A DNA stretch of 57,478 bases from Thermomicrobiales bacterium (GTDB lineage Bacteria > Chloroflexota > Chloroflexia > Thermomicrobiales > UBA6265): contig JAGQGU010000009.1 of NCBI GenBank assembly GCA_020432165.1, positions 1 to 57,478 of the forward strand, in the 5' to 3' direction. Each line of letters opens with the position of its first letter. Positions within the stretch are counted from its first letter, which is position 1. Below are positions 1-8,145 of this stretch, one piece after another. Under the pieces are notes generated by a model, which was not told where the DNA came from, made no database searches, and saw only the letters and a list, made by a program, of their open reading frames with translations. Both the position numbers and the translations under genes were made by a program.

Positions 1-109
1 TCAATGACCGGAGCGTGGACACATGAGGACCTAGGGAACCTGCCATCGGATGTCTCCTCTACGTGTTCCCATTGTGCCAGACTGTCACAACTTATTGATA
101 TGCGCTTAG

Positions 110-140
110 AAAGACCGGGGCATTATCGCCTCGGTCTTTT
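110..140 (+). terminator. Rho-independent terminator of a gene upstream of the window
   Basis: A 12-bp stem (110-121 pairs with 128-139, one G-T pair) has a 6-base loop and ends in TTTT followed by GCG. The first 109 bases hold no convincing gene. They probably carry the 3' end or untranslated tail of an upstream transcript. Confidence 0.75.
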
Positions 141-158
141 GCGTTAAGTCACACTTCC

Positions 159-190
159 ACCGTCACCTTTTCGAATCACCCGCCTAATAC
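159..190 (+). promoter_or_regulatory. Putative ECF-type promoter of first sigma operon
   Basis: ACCGTCACC (159-167) is followed by exactly 17 bases and then TAATAC (185-190). It lies 47 bases upstream of the ATG. The second sigma gene has ACCGTTACC-N17-TTATCA at exactly the same distance from its start codon. The shared motif and spacing suggest both operons are read by the same (possibly their own) sigma factor. Inferred from two sites only. Confidence 0.45.
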
Positions 191-213
191 ATAGCAAGCG
201 GTGGAGGAGCGGC

Positions 214-759
214 ATGGCCTACAACCAAACTGAGGAGGACGACGCCATTGTGCATGCTGCTCGTGAGAATATCGACGCCTTCGCACCGCTCTACGATCGC
301 TACGCTCGTTCCATCTACCGCTGGATGTATCGGGAAACGGGCGATCCAGATACCGCCGCCGATCTGACCGCGCAGGCATTCCTGAATGCCATGAAGGGGT
401 TACCAGGCTACGATGACAGCCGTTCCTCGAGCTTTCGTAGTTGGCTCTTCACCATTGCCCGGAATGTCCTGCGGGATCGCTGGCGGCGCTTTCAATCGAC
501 ATCATTACCGCCCGATGTCGTCGATCAGCGACCAGGCCCGGAAGAGTTGGCACTGCAGCGTACGCGCATCGATGAAATCAGGGCAGCCTTCGCGCACTTA
601 CCCGATCGCCAGCGAGAGATTGTCGAGCTTCGTCTCAGCGGACTCTCCATGCGGGAGATCGCCGAGATACAGGGAGCGACAGAAGACGCTGTGAAAGCTG
701 CCCAGGCACGCGCGTTTCGAACACTGCGCTCGCTGTTGCGCCAGGAGGTGACATCGTGA
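214..759 (+). CDS. ECF-type RNA polymerase sigma-70 factor (copy 1)
   Basis: This 181-residue sigma factor would direct RNA polymerase to a small regulon. Region 2 is visible at about residues 20-92 (FAPLYDRYARSIYRWMYRE through WLFTIARNVLRDRWRR). Region 4 with its helix-turn-helix lies at about 127-172 (LPDRQREIVELRLSGLSMRE, then AEIQGATEDAVK). There is no region 1 or 3, and the size is normal for ECF factors. ATG 214 follows GGTGGAGGAGC. The stop overlaps the next start (GTGA), so sigma and anti-sigma-like protein are translationally coupled. A paralogue with the same neighbour lies 1.7 kb downstream. Which ECF group it belongs to cannot be told from sequence reading alone. Confidence 0.93.
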   Translation: MAYNQTEEDDAIVHAARENIDAFAPLYDRYARSIYRWMYRETGDPDTAADLTAQAFLNAMKGLPGYDDSRSSSFRSWLFTIARNVLRDRWRRFQSTSLPPDVVDQRPGPEELALQRTRIDEIRAAFAHLPDRQREIVELRLSGLSMREIAEIQGATEDAVKAAQARAFRTLRSLLRQEVTS

Positions 760-1817
760 ATGACGATGAAGAACTGTTTCGAGACATTGCCCGGCAAGTG
801 AACGGAGCCCACGCTGAACTACCTGAAGCTGATGACGCTCCTGTAGCGCTTTGGCAGCACATTCGTTCTCAGTATCAACCAAATAGGGAGGGAGATATCA
901 TGCACGTCACGGCCAGTCCTTTTACACCAGCTATCGGTGTGCATCCGACACCACAATGCCAGAATCGATCACTTCGCTACTTTGCCAATGTTGCCGCGAC
1001 TATTGCCGTGGTCGCCATGCTCGCGCTTGGTGGTTGGTTTGCCGCCATGAATCTGCGACCAACAGGTGATTCGAACAACGGTATGGCCTTCGCACCCGCC
1101 ACACCGGATTCCGCGCAGACTTGCGATGTCGAACCCCTCAGCGCTGAACGCGTCATGGAAATAGTGAAGAATCCAATCAGGTTTATGGAGAATGGTCCGG
1201 CTGGTGAACCGCGGAGTATGGAGGATATTTCCTCGAATAGTTTTGAGGCTCGAGAGTTGTATGAGGCGGCCCCCTGGGAAACTGTGGTTCGTGATTGGGG
1301 ACCAACCGAGACACCGACCGAAGCTGAGTTCGAAAGCGGCAGCGATTTTGCGAATCGGTATCTGGCCTGTGTGTTGCATGGCACTCAGGGACAAGTTTGG
1401 GCATTCTACAATCCCGTGCATATTCAGGTAGAGGTGCTCTATGGATTCCCTGTCTTTAGCGATGAAGCCGCAATCCAGTCATGGATAGAAGAAGTGATTT
1501 CACGACCCGCGACCGATATGGACACGTTGATTTCCGTATTCAACCGGCCCGTGAATGCATATGGACCAGTTCTGATTACGGTAAATCCGGATCCTCAGTT
1601 GGCTTTGGCGCAAAGAACCAACAACGCGTTCATTCGAGAGACAGTGTCTTTTGGCGTCAAATTCTTCGATGCCGATGGGAAACCGATCTACCTTACAAAT
1701 GGCGTCGGTAGCGAACTGATCACCAACCCATCCGTCAACCAGTTCAATGCAAAGGTATCTATTGGTCGGTGGGGACCGGATGGGAACTGGTACGTGCTGC
1801 CTGACTGGTGGCGTTAG
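756..1817 (+). CDS. Membrane-anchored anti-sigma-like protein (copy 1)
   Basis: Likely regulator of the sigma factor encoded just upstream. The GTG start overlaps the sigma stop by 4 bases and follows CCAGGAGGTG. Layout of the 353 residues: about 65 N-terminal cytoplasmic residues, one membrane helix near residues 76-97 (NVAATIAVVAMLALGGWFAA), then about 250 residues that should lie outside. The N-terminus lacks the HxxxCxxC of zinc anti-sigma factors, so the anti-sigma role rests on gene order and topology. The outer domain keeps a Cys near 127 (CDVEPL) and another in CVLHGTQGQVWA, both also present in the paralogue. That may mean a disulfide or a ligand-sensing fold. I do not recognise the outer domain. 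Confidence 0.75.
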   Translation: MNDDEELFRDIARQVNGAHAELPEADDAPVALWQHIRSQYQPNREGDIMHVTASPFTPAIGVHPTPQCQNRSLRYFANVAATIAVVAMLALGGWFAAMNLRPTGDSNNGMAFAPATPDSAQTCDVEPLSAERVMEIVKNPIRFMENGPAGEPRSMEDISSNSFEARELYEAAPWETVVRDWGPTETPTEAEFESGSDFANRYLACVLHGTQGQVWAFYNPVHIQVEVLYGFPVFSDEAAIQSWIEEVISRPATDMDTLISVFNRPVNAYGPVLITVNPDPQLALAQRTNNAFIRETVSFGVKFFDADGKPIYLTNGVGSELITNPSVNQFNAKVSIGRWGPDGNWYVLPDWWR

Positions 1818-1849
1818 CACTCATCACGATTCCGAACGGATCATTTTAC

Positions 1850-1885
1850 GAGGGCCGAGGCGTTCGCCTCGGCCCTCTCTCGTTA
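1850..1885 (+). terminator. Rho-independent terminator between sigma operons
   Basis: A perfect 12-bp GC-rich stem (1850-1861 with 1866-1877) with GTTC loop is followed by TCTCTCGTT. It separates the two paralogous operons, so the second one needs its own promoter. Confidence 0.8.
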
Positions 1886-1894
1886 ATGCTCCTT

Positions 1895-1926
1895 ACCGTT
1901 ACCCAATCGTCATACTGGCGTTATCA
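1895..1926 (+). promoter_or_regulatory. Putative ECF-type promoter of second sigma operon
   Basis: ACCGTTACC (1895-1903), 17 bases, then TTATCA (1921-1926), 47 bases before the GTG start. It matches the motif and spacing in front of copy 1. The stretch AAGCGGTGGAGGAGC around the ribosome-binding site is also shared by both. Confidence 0.45.
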
Positions 1927-1949
1927 GGGTTAAGCGGTGGAGGAGCAGC

Positions 1950-2504
1950 GTGCAGCACAACGGAATCGAGCCAGCTCGAGAGGACGATGCCATTGTCGCG
2001 GCCGCGTGTGTGCATCCGGAAGCATTCGCACCACTCTACGAAAAGTACAGTGTGCCTGTCTATCGCTGGTTCTACCGCGAGACTGGCCATGCCGATGTGG
2101 CTGCCGATCTCACCGCGCAAGTTTTCGTCCAGGCGCTGCAGCACCTGCATCGCTATCAACCGCAGCGGCAGGCGAGTTTTCGCAGTTGGCTCTATGCTAT
2201 CGCGCGCAATTTACTCCGCGATCAGTGGCGACGCTATCGTCCCTTCGTGTCACCGCCCGAGATGATCGATAGTAGCCCCGGTCCTGAGGAGATCGCCGTG
2301 CATCGGAGCGAGATGGATGCATTACGCGCCGCGCTCGATCTGCTGCCGGAACGACAGCGCGAGATCGTGGAATTACGGCTGAGCGGACTCAGCATGCGCG
2401 AGATCGCCGAGATTCAGGGCACCAGCGAGGATGCCGTGAAGACCGCCCAGAGTCGCGCGTTCAAGACACTGCGCACGCACCTGCGTGAAGGAGTGACCCC
2501 ATGA
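1950..2504 (+). CDS. ECF-type RNA polymerase sigma-70 factor (copy 2)
   Basis: 184 residues, clearly a paralogue of the sigma factor at 214-759. The region 2 core (FAPLYEKYSVPVYRWFYRE, WLYAIARNLLRDQWRR) and the region 4 segment LPERQREIVELRLSGLSMRE are nearly identical. The GTG start at 1950 is preceded by GGTGGAGGAGC, as in copy 1. The stop codon overlaps the ATG of its partner membrane protein (ATGA, 2501-2504). Near identity in region 4 together with a shared promoter-like motif suggests overlapping target promoters, with the specificity difference lying in the divergent partner proteins. This is a tandem operon duplication followed by divergence. Confidence 0.93.
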   Translation: MQHNGIEPAREDDAIVAAACVHPEAFAPLYEKYSVPVYRWFYRETGHADVAADLTAQVFVQALQHLHRYQPQRQASFRSWLYAIARNLLRDQWRRYRPFVSPPEMIDSSPGPEEIAVHRSEMDALRAALDLLPERQREIVELRLSGLSMREIAEIQGTSEDAVKTAQSRAFKTLRTHLREGVTP

Positions 2505-3565
2505 CCGATCATGACGAGTACCTGGATGAACTCCTGTACCATGCCGACCGCATCCACACGCACACGCCGGGTGCAGCGACACCACCGAGCCAGACATGGC
2601 AGCGCGTATTGGCGACGATCCTGCCTGAGGCAAATCACCAAGGAGAACCCGAGATGACAACATTCGCCACACTCTCATCACCGGTTGTTGCCCGGCCAAA
2701 GCCGACCGGATTTATCCGTTTCGCCAATACCGCTGCCAGCGTGGTTGTGCTTGTCGCACTTGCATTTGGCGGTTGGCTCGCAGCCATGCACCTGCGACCG
2801 GCCGGAGAGGACGATCCCAGATATGCAGCACTAGGGTTGTTGCAGACGGACGCAGGGAATGGTGTTTGTGATGTCGAGTCGCTGACAGTCGATGAGGCAG
2901 TGCAGATCGTACAGAATCCGCTCGTATACCTCTATGGCAGTGAGGAAGCCGTGCAAGCGGCGGGACTCGATGGAGAAGTTGATCTTCAGAATTTTGTTGG
3001 TGCACAGCCCAACGACTGGGACACGCTCATGTCGCTGGCATCGTACACATCCATACCACTCTCCGATGATGAGTTCTTCGCCGCGAGAGCATTCTCGACG
3101 GAATACCAGGAGTGTATTCTCACCGGTACCAGAGGACAGATTTGGGCGATGATGGATCCGATTCTGGTTCAGTATCAGATCATTACCCGTATCCCTCTGC
3201 TCCAATCTCCGGACGAAACCGAAGCGGCCATCGCGGATTTGCTGGACACCCCTTACGCGACACCTACTACCTACGCCACGGTGAGCCGAATCTGGCAACC
3301 AAACCCTGATCGGGAGTTGATGACGCGGGTCGACTACGGTCTCACCTGGTCGTCAAATTCCAGCTATATCGTCCCGATGCAGACTCTCGACGTCGATGGC
3401 AACGTTTTGGCTTCGTATGACATCTTTGGGAATCGGCTAACTGATATGGCCGTGGATGATACAGATCCCTTCAACATGGTGGTTGTACATTCCAACATCA
3501 ACGGTGCCTGGTACTACGTCGGCGCATTCGCATCGAGCCCATATGCCGATGTCACAGAAAACTAA
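2501..3565 (+). CDS. Membrane-anchored anti-sigma-like protein (copy 2)
   Basis: 354 residues, paralogue of the protein at 756-1817 with the same architecture. It has a cytoplasmic N-terminus, a membrane helix near residues 75-97 (SVVVLVALAFGGWLAAMHLR) and a roughly 250-residue outer domain. Shared landmarks are CDVESLTVDEAVQIVQNP (CDVEPLSAERVMEIVKNP in copy 1) and the GTRGQIWAM segment after a second Cys. Much of the rest has diverged, as expected for a sensor module that now sees a different signal. No zinc anti-sigma motif is present. An RseP-type site-2 protease is encoded at 29.8 kb and could release such an anti-sigma factor by intramembrane cleavage, but nothing in the sequence links the two directly. 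Confidence 0.75.
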   Translation: MTDHDEYLDELLYHADRIHTHTPGAATPPSQTWQRVLATILPEANHQGEPEMTTFATLSSPVVARPKPTGFIRFANTAASVVVLVALAFGGWLAAMHLRPAGEDDPRYAALGLLQTDAGNGVCDVESLTVDEAVQIVQNPLVYLYGSEEAVQAAGLDGEVDLQNFVGAQPNDWDTLMSLASYTSIPLSDDEFFAARAFSTEYQECILTGTRGQIWAMMDPILVQYQIITRIPLLQSPDETEAAIADLLDTPYATPTTYATVSRIWQPNPDRELMTRVDYGLTWSSNSSYIVPMQTLDVDGNVLASYDIFGNRLTDMAVDDTDPFNMVVVHSNINGAWYYVGAFASSPYADVTEN

Positions 3566-3574
3566 CTCTCCACT

Positions 3575-3590
3575 TTCCGGTTAACCGGAA
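3575..3590. promoter_or_regulatory. Perfect 16-bp palindrome (possible operator)
   Basis: TTCCGGTTAACCGGAA is a perfect palindrome with no loop, between the second anti-sigma-like gene and the small membrane protein gene. The lack of a loop and of a T-run argues for a protein-binding site and not a terminator. TACTAT (3613-3618) just downstream could be a -10 element for the small gene. Confidence 0.35.
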
Positions 3591-3656
3591 CGATTCTGAC
3601 CTCCTTCGCCCGTACTATGGTGGCAACAACGCGTTTCGGGTGAAGGAGATCAACTT

Positions 3657-3845
3657 ATGTGGTGGCACGATTTGCTTTGGGGACTTTTCAATGGCTTTAC
3701 TGGCTGGATTGTCGTGATCGGGCACATCTTTGGATTCCTGGAGGATCAGCCGCTCTATGATGTGCTCCGGCAAGGTACCTGGTACGATGTCGGCTTCCTG
3801 GCCGGTGCCGGTTCGCCATTGCTCGGCTTCCTCCGCCGGAAATAG
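3657..3845 (+). CDS. Small hydrophobic protein, function unknown
   Basis: 62 residues, starting at ATG with a strong ribosome-binding site (GAAGGAG, 8 bases upstream). It is rich in Trp and Gly and has two hydrophobic stretches, one around residues 6-28 (LLWGLFNGFTGWIVVIGHIF) and a weaker one near the C-terminus (FLAGAGSPLLGFLRRK). The end is basic, which suggests a small inner-membrane protein with a cytoplasmic C-terminus. I do not recognise a family. Its position behind the sigma/anti-sigma operons makes it a candidate regulon member. The palindrome at 3575-3590 may be its operator. Confidence 0.6.
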   Translation: MWWHDLLWGLFNGFTGWIVVIGHIFGFLEDQPLYDVLRQGTWYDVGFLAGAGSPLLGFLRRK

Positions 3846-3860
3846 CCGCGAACCAATTGT

Positions 3861-4030
3861 GGACCCGGGGTTAATCCCGGGTTTCTGGCCGAGATCTCCA
3901 AGGGGGTGCTCCCGGGGGAGACGTGGCATGAAGATTCGTCGTAGGCCCGCAGTTTACCTGCGGGTCGAACGTGGGTTCCGTCGCCGTCGAATCGCGCCAC
4001 CAGCCCGTGGATCAACCACGGGCCTACGGC
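3861..4030. repeat. Cluster of three REP-like palindromes
   Basis: Three hairpins in a gene-free stretch: CCCGGGGTTAATCCCGGG (3866-3883), CCCGCAG-TTTAC-CTGCGGG behind GTAGG (about 3942-3963), and GCCCGTGG-ATCAA-CCACGGGC followed by CTAC (about 4006-4030). The loops TTAAT/ATCAA and TTTAC and the GTAG/CTAC foot recur at many other sites in the window. They lie between the convergent small-protein and M16 peptidase genes. Confidence 0.75.
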
Positions 4031-4082
4031 CACGACTCGAGGATTTCCCGGGCCCACGTACCGAAACCGATGGTTCCCGGGA

Positions 4083-6695
4083 CTACGCCGGTCGCGCGAT
4101 CCCGATCGCCAGTCTCTCCGGATCGAGATGCTGTTGCGCGGCCCGCAGCACATCCGCCTTCGTTATCGCGCTGATAATCGCGGGATAGCGATCGATGTAG
4201 TCCAGACCCAGCCCGAACTTCTCCAGCGTCAGCAGCAGATCCGTCACACCACCCAGTGATTCCAGACCCAGCGGGAGCGATCCGATCATATAGCTTTTTG
4301 CGTCTGCCAGCTCCTCGTCACTGACGTCCTCGCACTGAATCCGGCGCAACTCCGTCTCGATACCGGCAAGAGCGCGATCAACATTGCCGGGATCAACACC
4401 AGCGGCCGCACTCCACAGACTGTTCTCACGACCACCGCGTACGCTGCTATAGGCGTAGTAGGCGAGTCCTTGCTTGTCCCGCACTTCGGTACCGAGTCGG
4501 CCCATAAGCCCAAGCTGTCCCAGAATCATGTTCGCGACCTGGAGGGCGTAGTAATCCGCGTGCGCGCGGGGCAGGGTGGGGTATCCGATGCTGACATCGG
4601 CCTGACTCTTCCCTTCGATCAACTTCTCCAGACGCGTGGTGGCAGCAATGGGTGTGACTGCCGGCGCGTGCCGCGGTGCCGGTACATCCTTCTGCCAATC
4701 GCCGAAGACGCGTTCCAGGCGCTGCACGACATCGTCAATATCCTTCACGCCGCCGGTGAGCGCGATAGTGGTCACATTCGGGCCAAGCCACGCGGTATGA
4801 TAGGCATCGAGATCAGCTCGGTTCACTGCCGCCACACTTTCGCGGGTGCCACCGGTCAGGATGCGATAGGGGTGGCCTTCGGGATAGAGCAGCTCGCCCA
4901 TCGCGCGACCAGCCATTGTGCGCGTATCCTGCTCCTGCTCCTCAATGCTGGTCAGTAGCTGCGGCTTGATCTTCTCCAGCTCCTCCTCCGGGAAGGTGGG
5001 ATTGAAGATGACATCGCCAGCGAGATCAAGGACGTGATCAATATCCTCGCTGAGTGCGTGCCAACCGATATCGATACTGCTCCGACTCGCGCTCGCACCG
5101 AATTGAGCAGCCAGCGAATCGATCTCCTCATTCATCTCCTCAAAGCTGCGATTCCGGGTGCCACGCGTCAGCATCGTTGCCATCATGCCTGGCAGGCCAG
5201 GTGTCTGCTCACCGGTGCTGACATGGCCAGCCTCGATGCGAATGGTGCCATCGATAGCGCCATCATCCGGGCGGGGCTGGGCCAATACCACGATGCCATT
5301 CGGTAGCACCGTGCGCACGAATCCTTGAGTGTTCGCTTCGCTCGGGCTATCGGCGAAGTTGGCGACATCCATCACTGCTTCGCCCTCGACCCCTGCCATA
5401 TCGAAGATGACCGCGGAGTCCGCAGGTAGTTGCCAGCCGATCGTGCGCTTCTCCGGCACCAGATAGGTCTGTGCCACTCGCTGCACATCCTCCGGCGTCA
5501 CCGCCTCAAACTCATCCGCGAAGGTATCGACTCGACCCGCGTGGTCGACGATCTCCATATTCCCGAGCCAGAATGCCTGCCCGGTGACGGTCTCCAGGCT
5601 GTAGACGTAGTTGGCCCGCATCTGCTTGCGCGCCTTGGTGAACTCCTCTTCGCTCACCGGTTCGTTCTTCAGCCGCTCCAGCTCTGCTTCGATGGCCGCC
5701 TCGATTCGTGCTGGTTCCACACCGGGCAGGGCGGTGGCGCTGAAGCTCCAGACGTTCTCCTCAATCTCTGGATCAGCACTGGAACTAATGTTCCGGGTCA
5801 GTCCGCTCGCGACCAGCGCCTTGTAGAGGCGAGAGCTCCGGCCGTTGCCGGCCCCGCCGCCCATACCCATCGCCTTGGCTCCGCTGAGGATCGCGTCCGC
5901 CATCATGATTGCCGGGATATCAGCATGCTTCGCACCCGGCATCTTGTAGCCCATCATCAGATAGGCGGCGGGCGATGGGCGCTTGATCGTGACGCGACGC
6001 TCCGCGAACTGCGGCGGTCCGGCCACCACGGGTGGAATTGCGAGATCGGGATTGGCGATGTGTCCGAACGATTGCTCGATACGGGCAGCGAGCTCCTCGG
6101 CATCGAAGTCGCCGACGGCGGTGATGAAGGCGTTATCCGGGCGATAGTAACGACGATAGTGATTGTAGAGATCATCGCGCGTCATGCTGCGCAGGTCGGT
6201 CTCGTAACCGATCACGCTGTGACCGTACCCGCCACTCTGGAACGCCGTGCCGATCAGCTCCTCATAGAGATGATAGGTCGGTCGATTCTCGGCACCCTGA
6301 CGTTCGCTGAGGATGACTGTGCGTTCACTCGCGACCTCGTCGGGATCGTAGAGCGAGTTCACCATACGATCGCTTTCAATACGCAGGCTGAGATCAAGCT
6401 CGCTGGCCGGGATCGTCTCGTAGTACGCGGTCCAATCGGTGCTGGTCATGGCGTTCAATTGTCCGCCGATCCGGCTCACTTCACCGAAGATCGCACCCTT
6501 GGCCAAACCGGGTGTGCCCTTGAACTGCATGTGCTCCACCCAGTGGCTGATACCGGTGATACCCGGTACCTCATTGCGCGAACCCACGCGATACCAGGTC
6601 CAGAAACTGGCGACCGGCGCATCGTGTTTTTCCTGCAGGAAGAGGGTGAGACCGTTATCGAGCGTAATGGTTTTGCGGGGAGGGGTAGGGGGCAT
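4083..6695 (-). CDS. M16 family zinc metallopeptidase (two-domain)
   Basis: 870 residues containing two tandem M16 (pitrilysin/insulinase) units. The first carries the inverted zinc motif HxxEH as HWVEH (51-55), with a downstream Glu region (ERTVILSERQGAENR) that supplies the third ligand. The second unit (from about residue 450) lacks HxxEH, as is usual for the inactive half. Typical substrates are short peptides or misfolded/processing intermediates. Family members resemble the processing peptidase beta/alpha halves fused in one chain. No signal peptide is visible, so it is probably cytoplasmic. ATG 6695 has GGAG 7 bases upstream. The gene runs in the same direction as the ABC exporter genes behind it, 61 bases away, and may be in their operon. 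Confidence 0.92.
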   Translation of the reverse strand: MPPTPPRKTITLDNGLTLFLQEKHDAPVASFWTWYRVGSRNEVPGITGISHWVEHMQFKGTPGLAKGAIFGEVSRIGGQLNAMTSTDWTAYYETIPASELDLSLRIESDRMVNSLYDPDEVASERTVILSERQGAENRPTYHLYEELIGTAFQSGGYGHSVIGYETDLRSMTRDDLYNHYRRYYRPDNAFITAVGDFDAEELAARIEQSFGHIANPDLAIPPVVAGPPQFAERRVTIKRPSPAAYLMMGYKMPGAKHADIPAIMMADAILSGAKAMGMGGGAGNGRSSRLYKALVASGLTRNISSSADPEIEENVWSFSATALPGVEPARIEAAIEAELERLKNEPVSEEEFTKARKQMRANYVYSLETVTGQAFWLGNMEIVDHAGRVDTFADEFEAVTPEDVQRVAQTYLVPEKRTIGWQLPADSAVIFDMAGVEGEAVMDVANFADSPSEANTQGFVRTVLPNGIVVLAQPRPDDGAIDGTIRIEAGHVSTGEQTPGLPGMMATMLTRGTRNRSFEEMNEEIDSLAAQFGASASRSSIDIGWHALSEDIDHVLDLAGDVIFNPTFPEEELEKIKPQLLTSIEEQEQDTRTMAGRAMGELLYPEGHPYRILTGGTRESVAAVNRADLDAYHTAWLGPNVTTIALTGGVKDIDDVVQRLERVFGDWQKDVPAPRHAPAVTPIAATTRLEKLIEGKSQADVSIGYPTLPRAHADYYALQVANMILGQLGLMGRLGTEVRDKQGLAYYAYSSVRGGRENSLWSAAAGVDPGNVDRALAGIETELRRIQCEDVSDEELADAKSYMIGSLPLGLESLGGVTDLLLTLEKFGLGLDYIDRYPAIISAITKADVLRAAQQHLDPERLAIGIARPA

Positions 6696-6756
6696 GTATG
6701 CTCCAATGAATACCCGATGGGGTCAATGCTTCACAGTGGAAAGTATAGGAATGCCG

Positions 6757-8145
6757 TCAAGGAGCTGGTCTCGCCAGTATTGATGTTAGCCGTCGCTCAC
6801 CGATGTAGAAGGCGACGGCAGCCATGACACAGCCAAGGAGAACGGTGGTTATCGTTTGCCAATGGTGCAGCTGACGCATCCCAAACACCAGCATCCCGCC
6901 CAGTCCGGAAGCGAGCCCGATCGCGAGCAATCGCCACACTCGAAATGGAAGATGCTCCACAGTGAGTACCTGCACTGGGCTATTGAGTGAGAGACGCATA
7001 TCCAGGTCGAATGTGCTCATGGCCGTAATGACAATACCCGTGACCAGAGTGATGGTGAGGGCAATCGGAAATGCTTGCCTGACGTCAGATCCAGCCAGGA
7101 TGAGCACGCCAGCGCCGACGGTGATCTGTGCAATATTGACGACGATCACGCCCAAGAGTTTGCCAAGCAATATCTCCCGCGCACTGACTGGTGTGAACCA
7201 GGTATGAGTGAATCGGTCGCCTTCCATACCGATGGGGCTGGGCGTGATCTCGAGATAGCCGTAGCACCCGACCAACAGGAGTACGATCAGACTGGCCGTG
7301 TTATCTCCCAGGTTGCTGCGTAGAATCAGCCAGAGTGGTGCGCTGGCCAAAACAAGCACATAACGGATCGCGAAGAAGCCATCGCGTGATTGCAGAGTGA
7401 TGTCCCTCAACGTGATTGCAAGCGTGGGATTCGCGTGATTGTGGAGAGCTTTATCGAGAATATCTGGTAACGGTCCCAGCCAGGATTGTCCGCGTAGTGG
7501 ACTGTGGATCAAGTCTTGTGCAGTCCGGACATACCAGTCTCCCAGTGTATGGGCACCAACACCGATCCCGACAACAACGATGAGCAACGGATCAATCGTG
7601 AGGAAAACCGGCGAGACAGAGGTGAATGCGCCAACATGCGCAGCCACCATCACGATCGCCACGATTGCTGGTATTGCGGGAAGAGCGAATTTGGCCACTC
7701 TCTGTGTTCGTATTGCCCAGAGCTGGATGGTCAGGACGGTACCAAGTACATTGCCCGCAATCATCCAGAGAGCAGCGACAACATGCCACATGATGCCAGC
7801 GGAGCCTATCTTCCACATTCCAAACGTTGCCATCACCAACAGAGGTGCGCTGACATCAGCTAGGACGGCGACGATGACCCGCCGCCAGAGCTGTGCAGGT
7901 CGGAGTGGTGCCTGTAGCAGATGCCAGGCACGGGTGCGATCCAGTGCGGTGCCGAAGGCTCCAAATGCTGTGAGCGTGAGGCTGCTGAGGAAGAGTTGCA
8001 CCACGGTCTGACCGGGAAGAGATTGCTCGATACCCACCCGTACCGGCAAGCCTGGCGTCTGCACCAGCATAAGTATCCCTGCGCTGAGAGTCAGCAGCGC
8101 GAACCAGCGGACAACATCAGTCCTTGGCCATTTGTGGGCGATCAT
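6757..8145 (-). CDS. ABC-2 type exporter permease
   Basis: 462 residues with about a dozen hydrophobic segments and no soluble domain, as in large ABC-2 permeases of antibiotic/peptide exporters. A segment in the middle (LRDITLQSRDGFFAIRYVLV) is the probable interface before a second set of helices. The start codon overlaps the stop of the ATPase gene (ATGA, 8142-8145), so the two proteins should be made together and form one transporter. The substrate cannot be deduced. The neighbouring M16 peptidase raises the possibility of peptide export or processing, which is only a contextual guess. Confidence 0.8.
   Translation of the reverse strand: MIAHKWPRTDVVRWFALLTLSAGILMLVQTPGLPVRVGIEQSLPGQTVVQLFLSSLTLTAFGAFGTALDRTRAWHLLQAPLRPAQLWRRVIVAVLADVSAPLLVMATFGMWKIGSAGIMWHVVAALWMIAGNVLGTVLTIQLWAIRTQRVAKFALPAIPAIVAIVMVAAHVGAFTSVSPVFLTIDPLLIVVVGIGVGAHTLGDWYVRTAQDLIHSPLRGQSWLGPLPDILDKALHNHANPTLAITLRDITLQSRDGFFAIRYVLVLASAPLWLILRSNLGDNTASLIVLLLVGCYGYLEITPSPIGMEGDRFTHTWFTPVSAREILLGKLLGVIVVNIAQITVGAGVLILAGSDVRQAFPIALTITLVTGIVITAMSTFDLDMRLSLNSPVQVLTVEHLPFRVWRLLAIGLASGLGGMLVFGMRQLHHWQTITTVLLGCVMAAVAFYIGERRLTSILARPAP

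Noticed and set aside
1-109. C-terminal end of a gene running in from upstream
   Set aside because: Frame 1 is open from the edge but passes through the terminator hairpin, and the peptide has no recognisable feature. Other frames close early, so nothing can be supported.
5430-6827. 465-codon open frame on the plus strand
   Set aside because: It lies antisense to the well-supported M16 peptidase, has no ribosome-binding site and encodes no recognisable motif. A mirror frame of codon bias.
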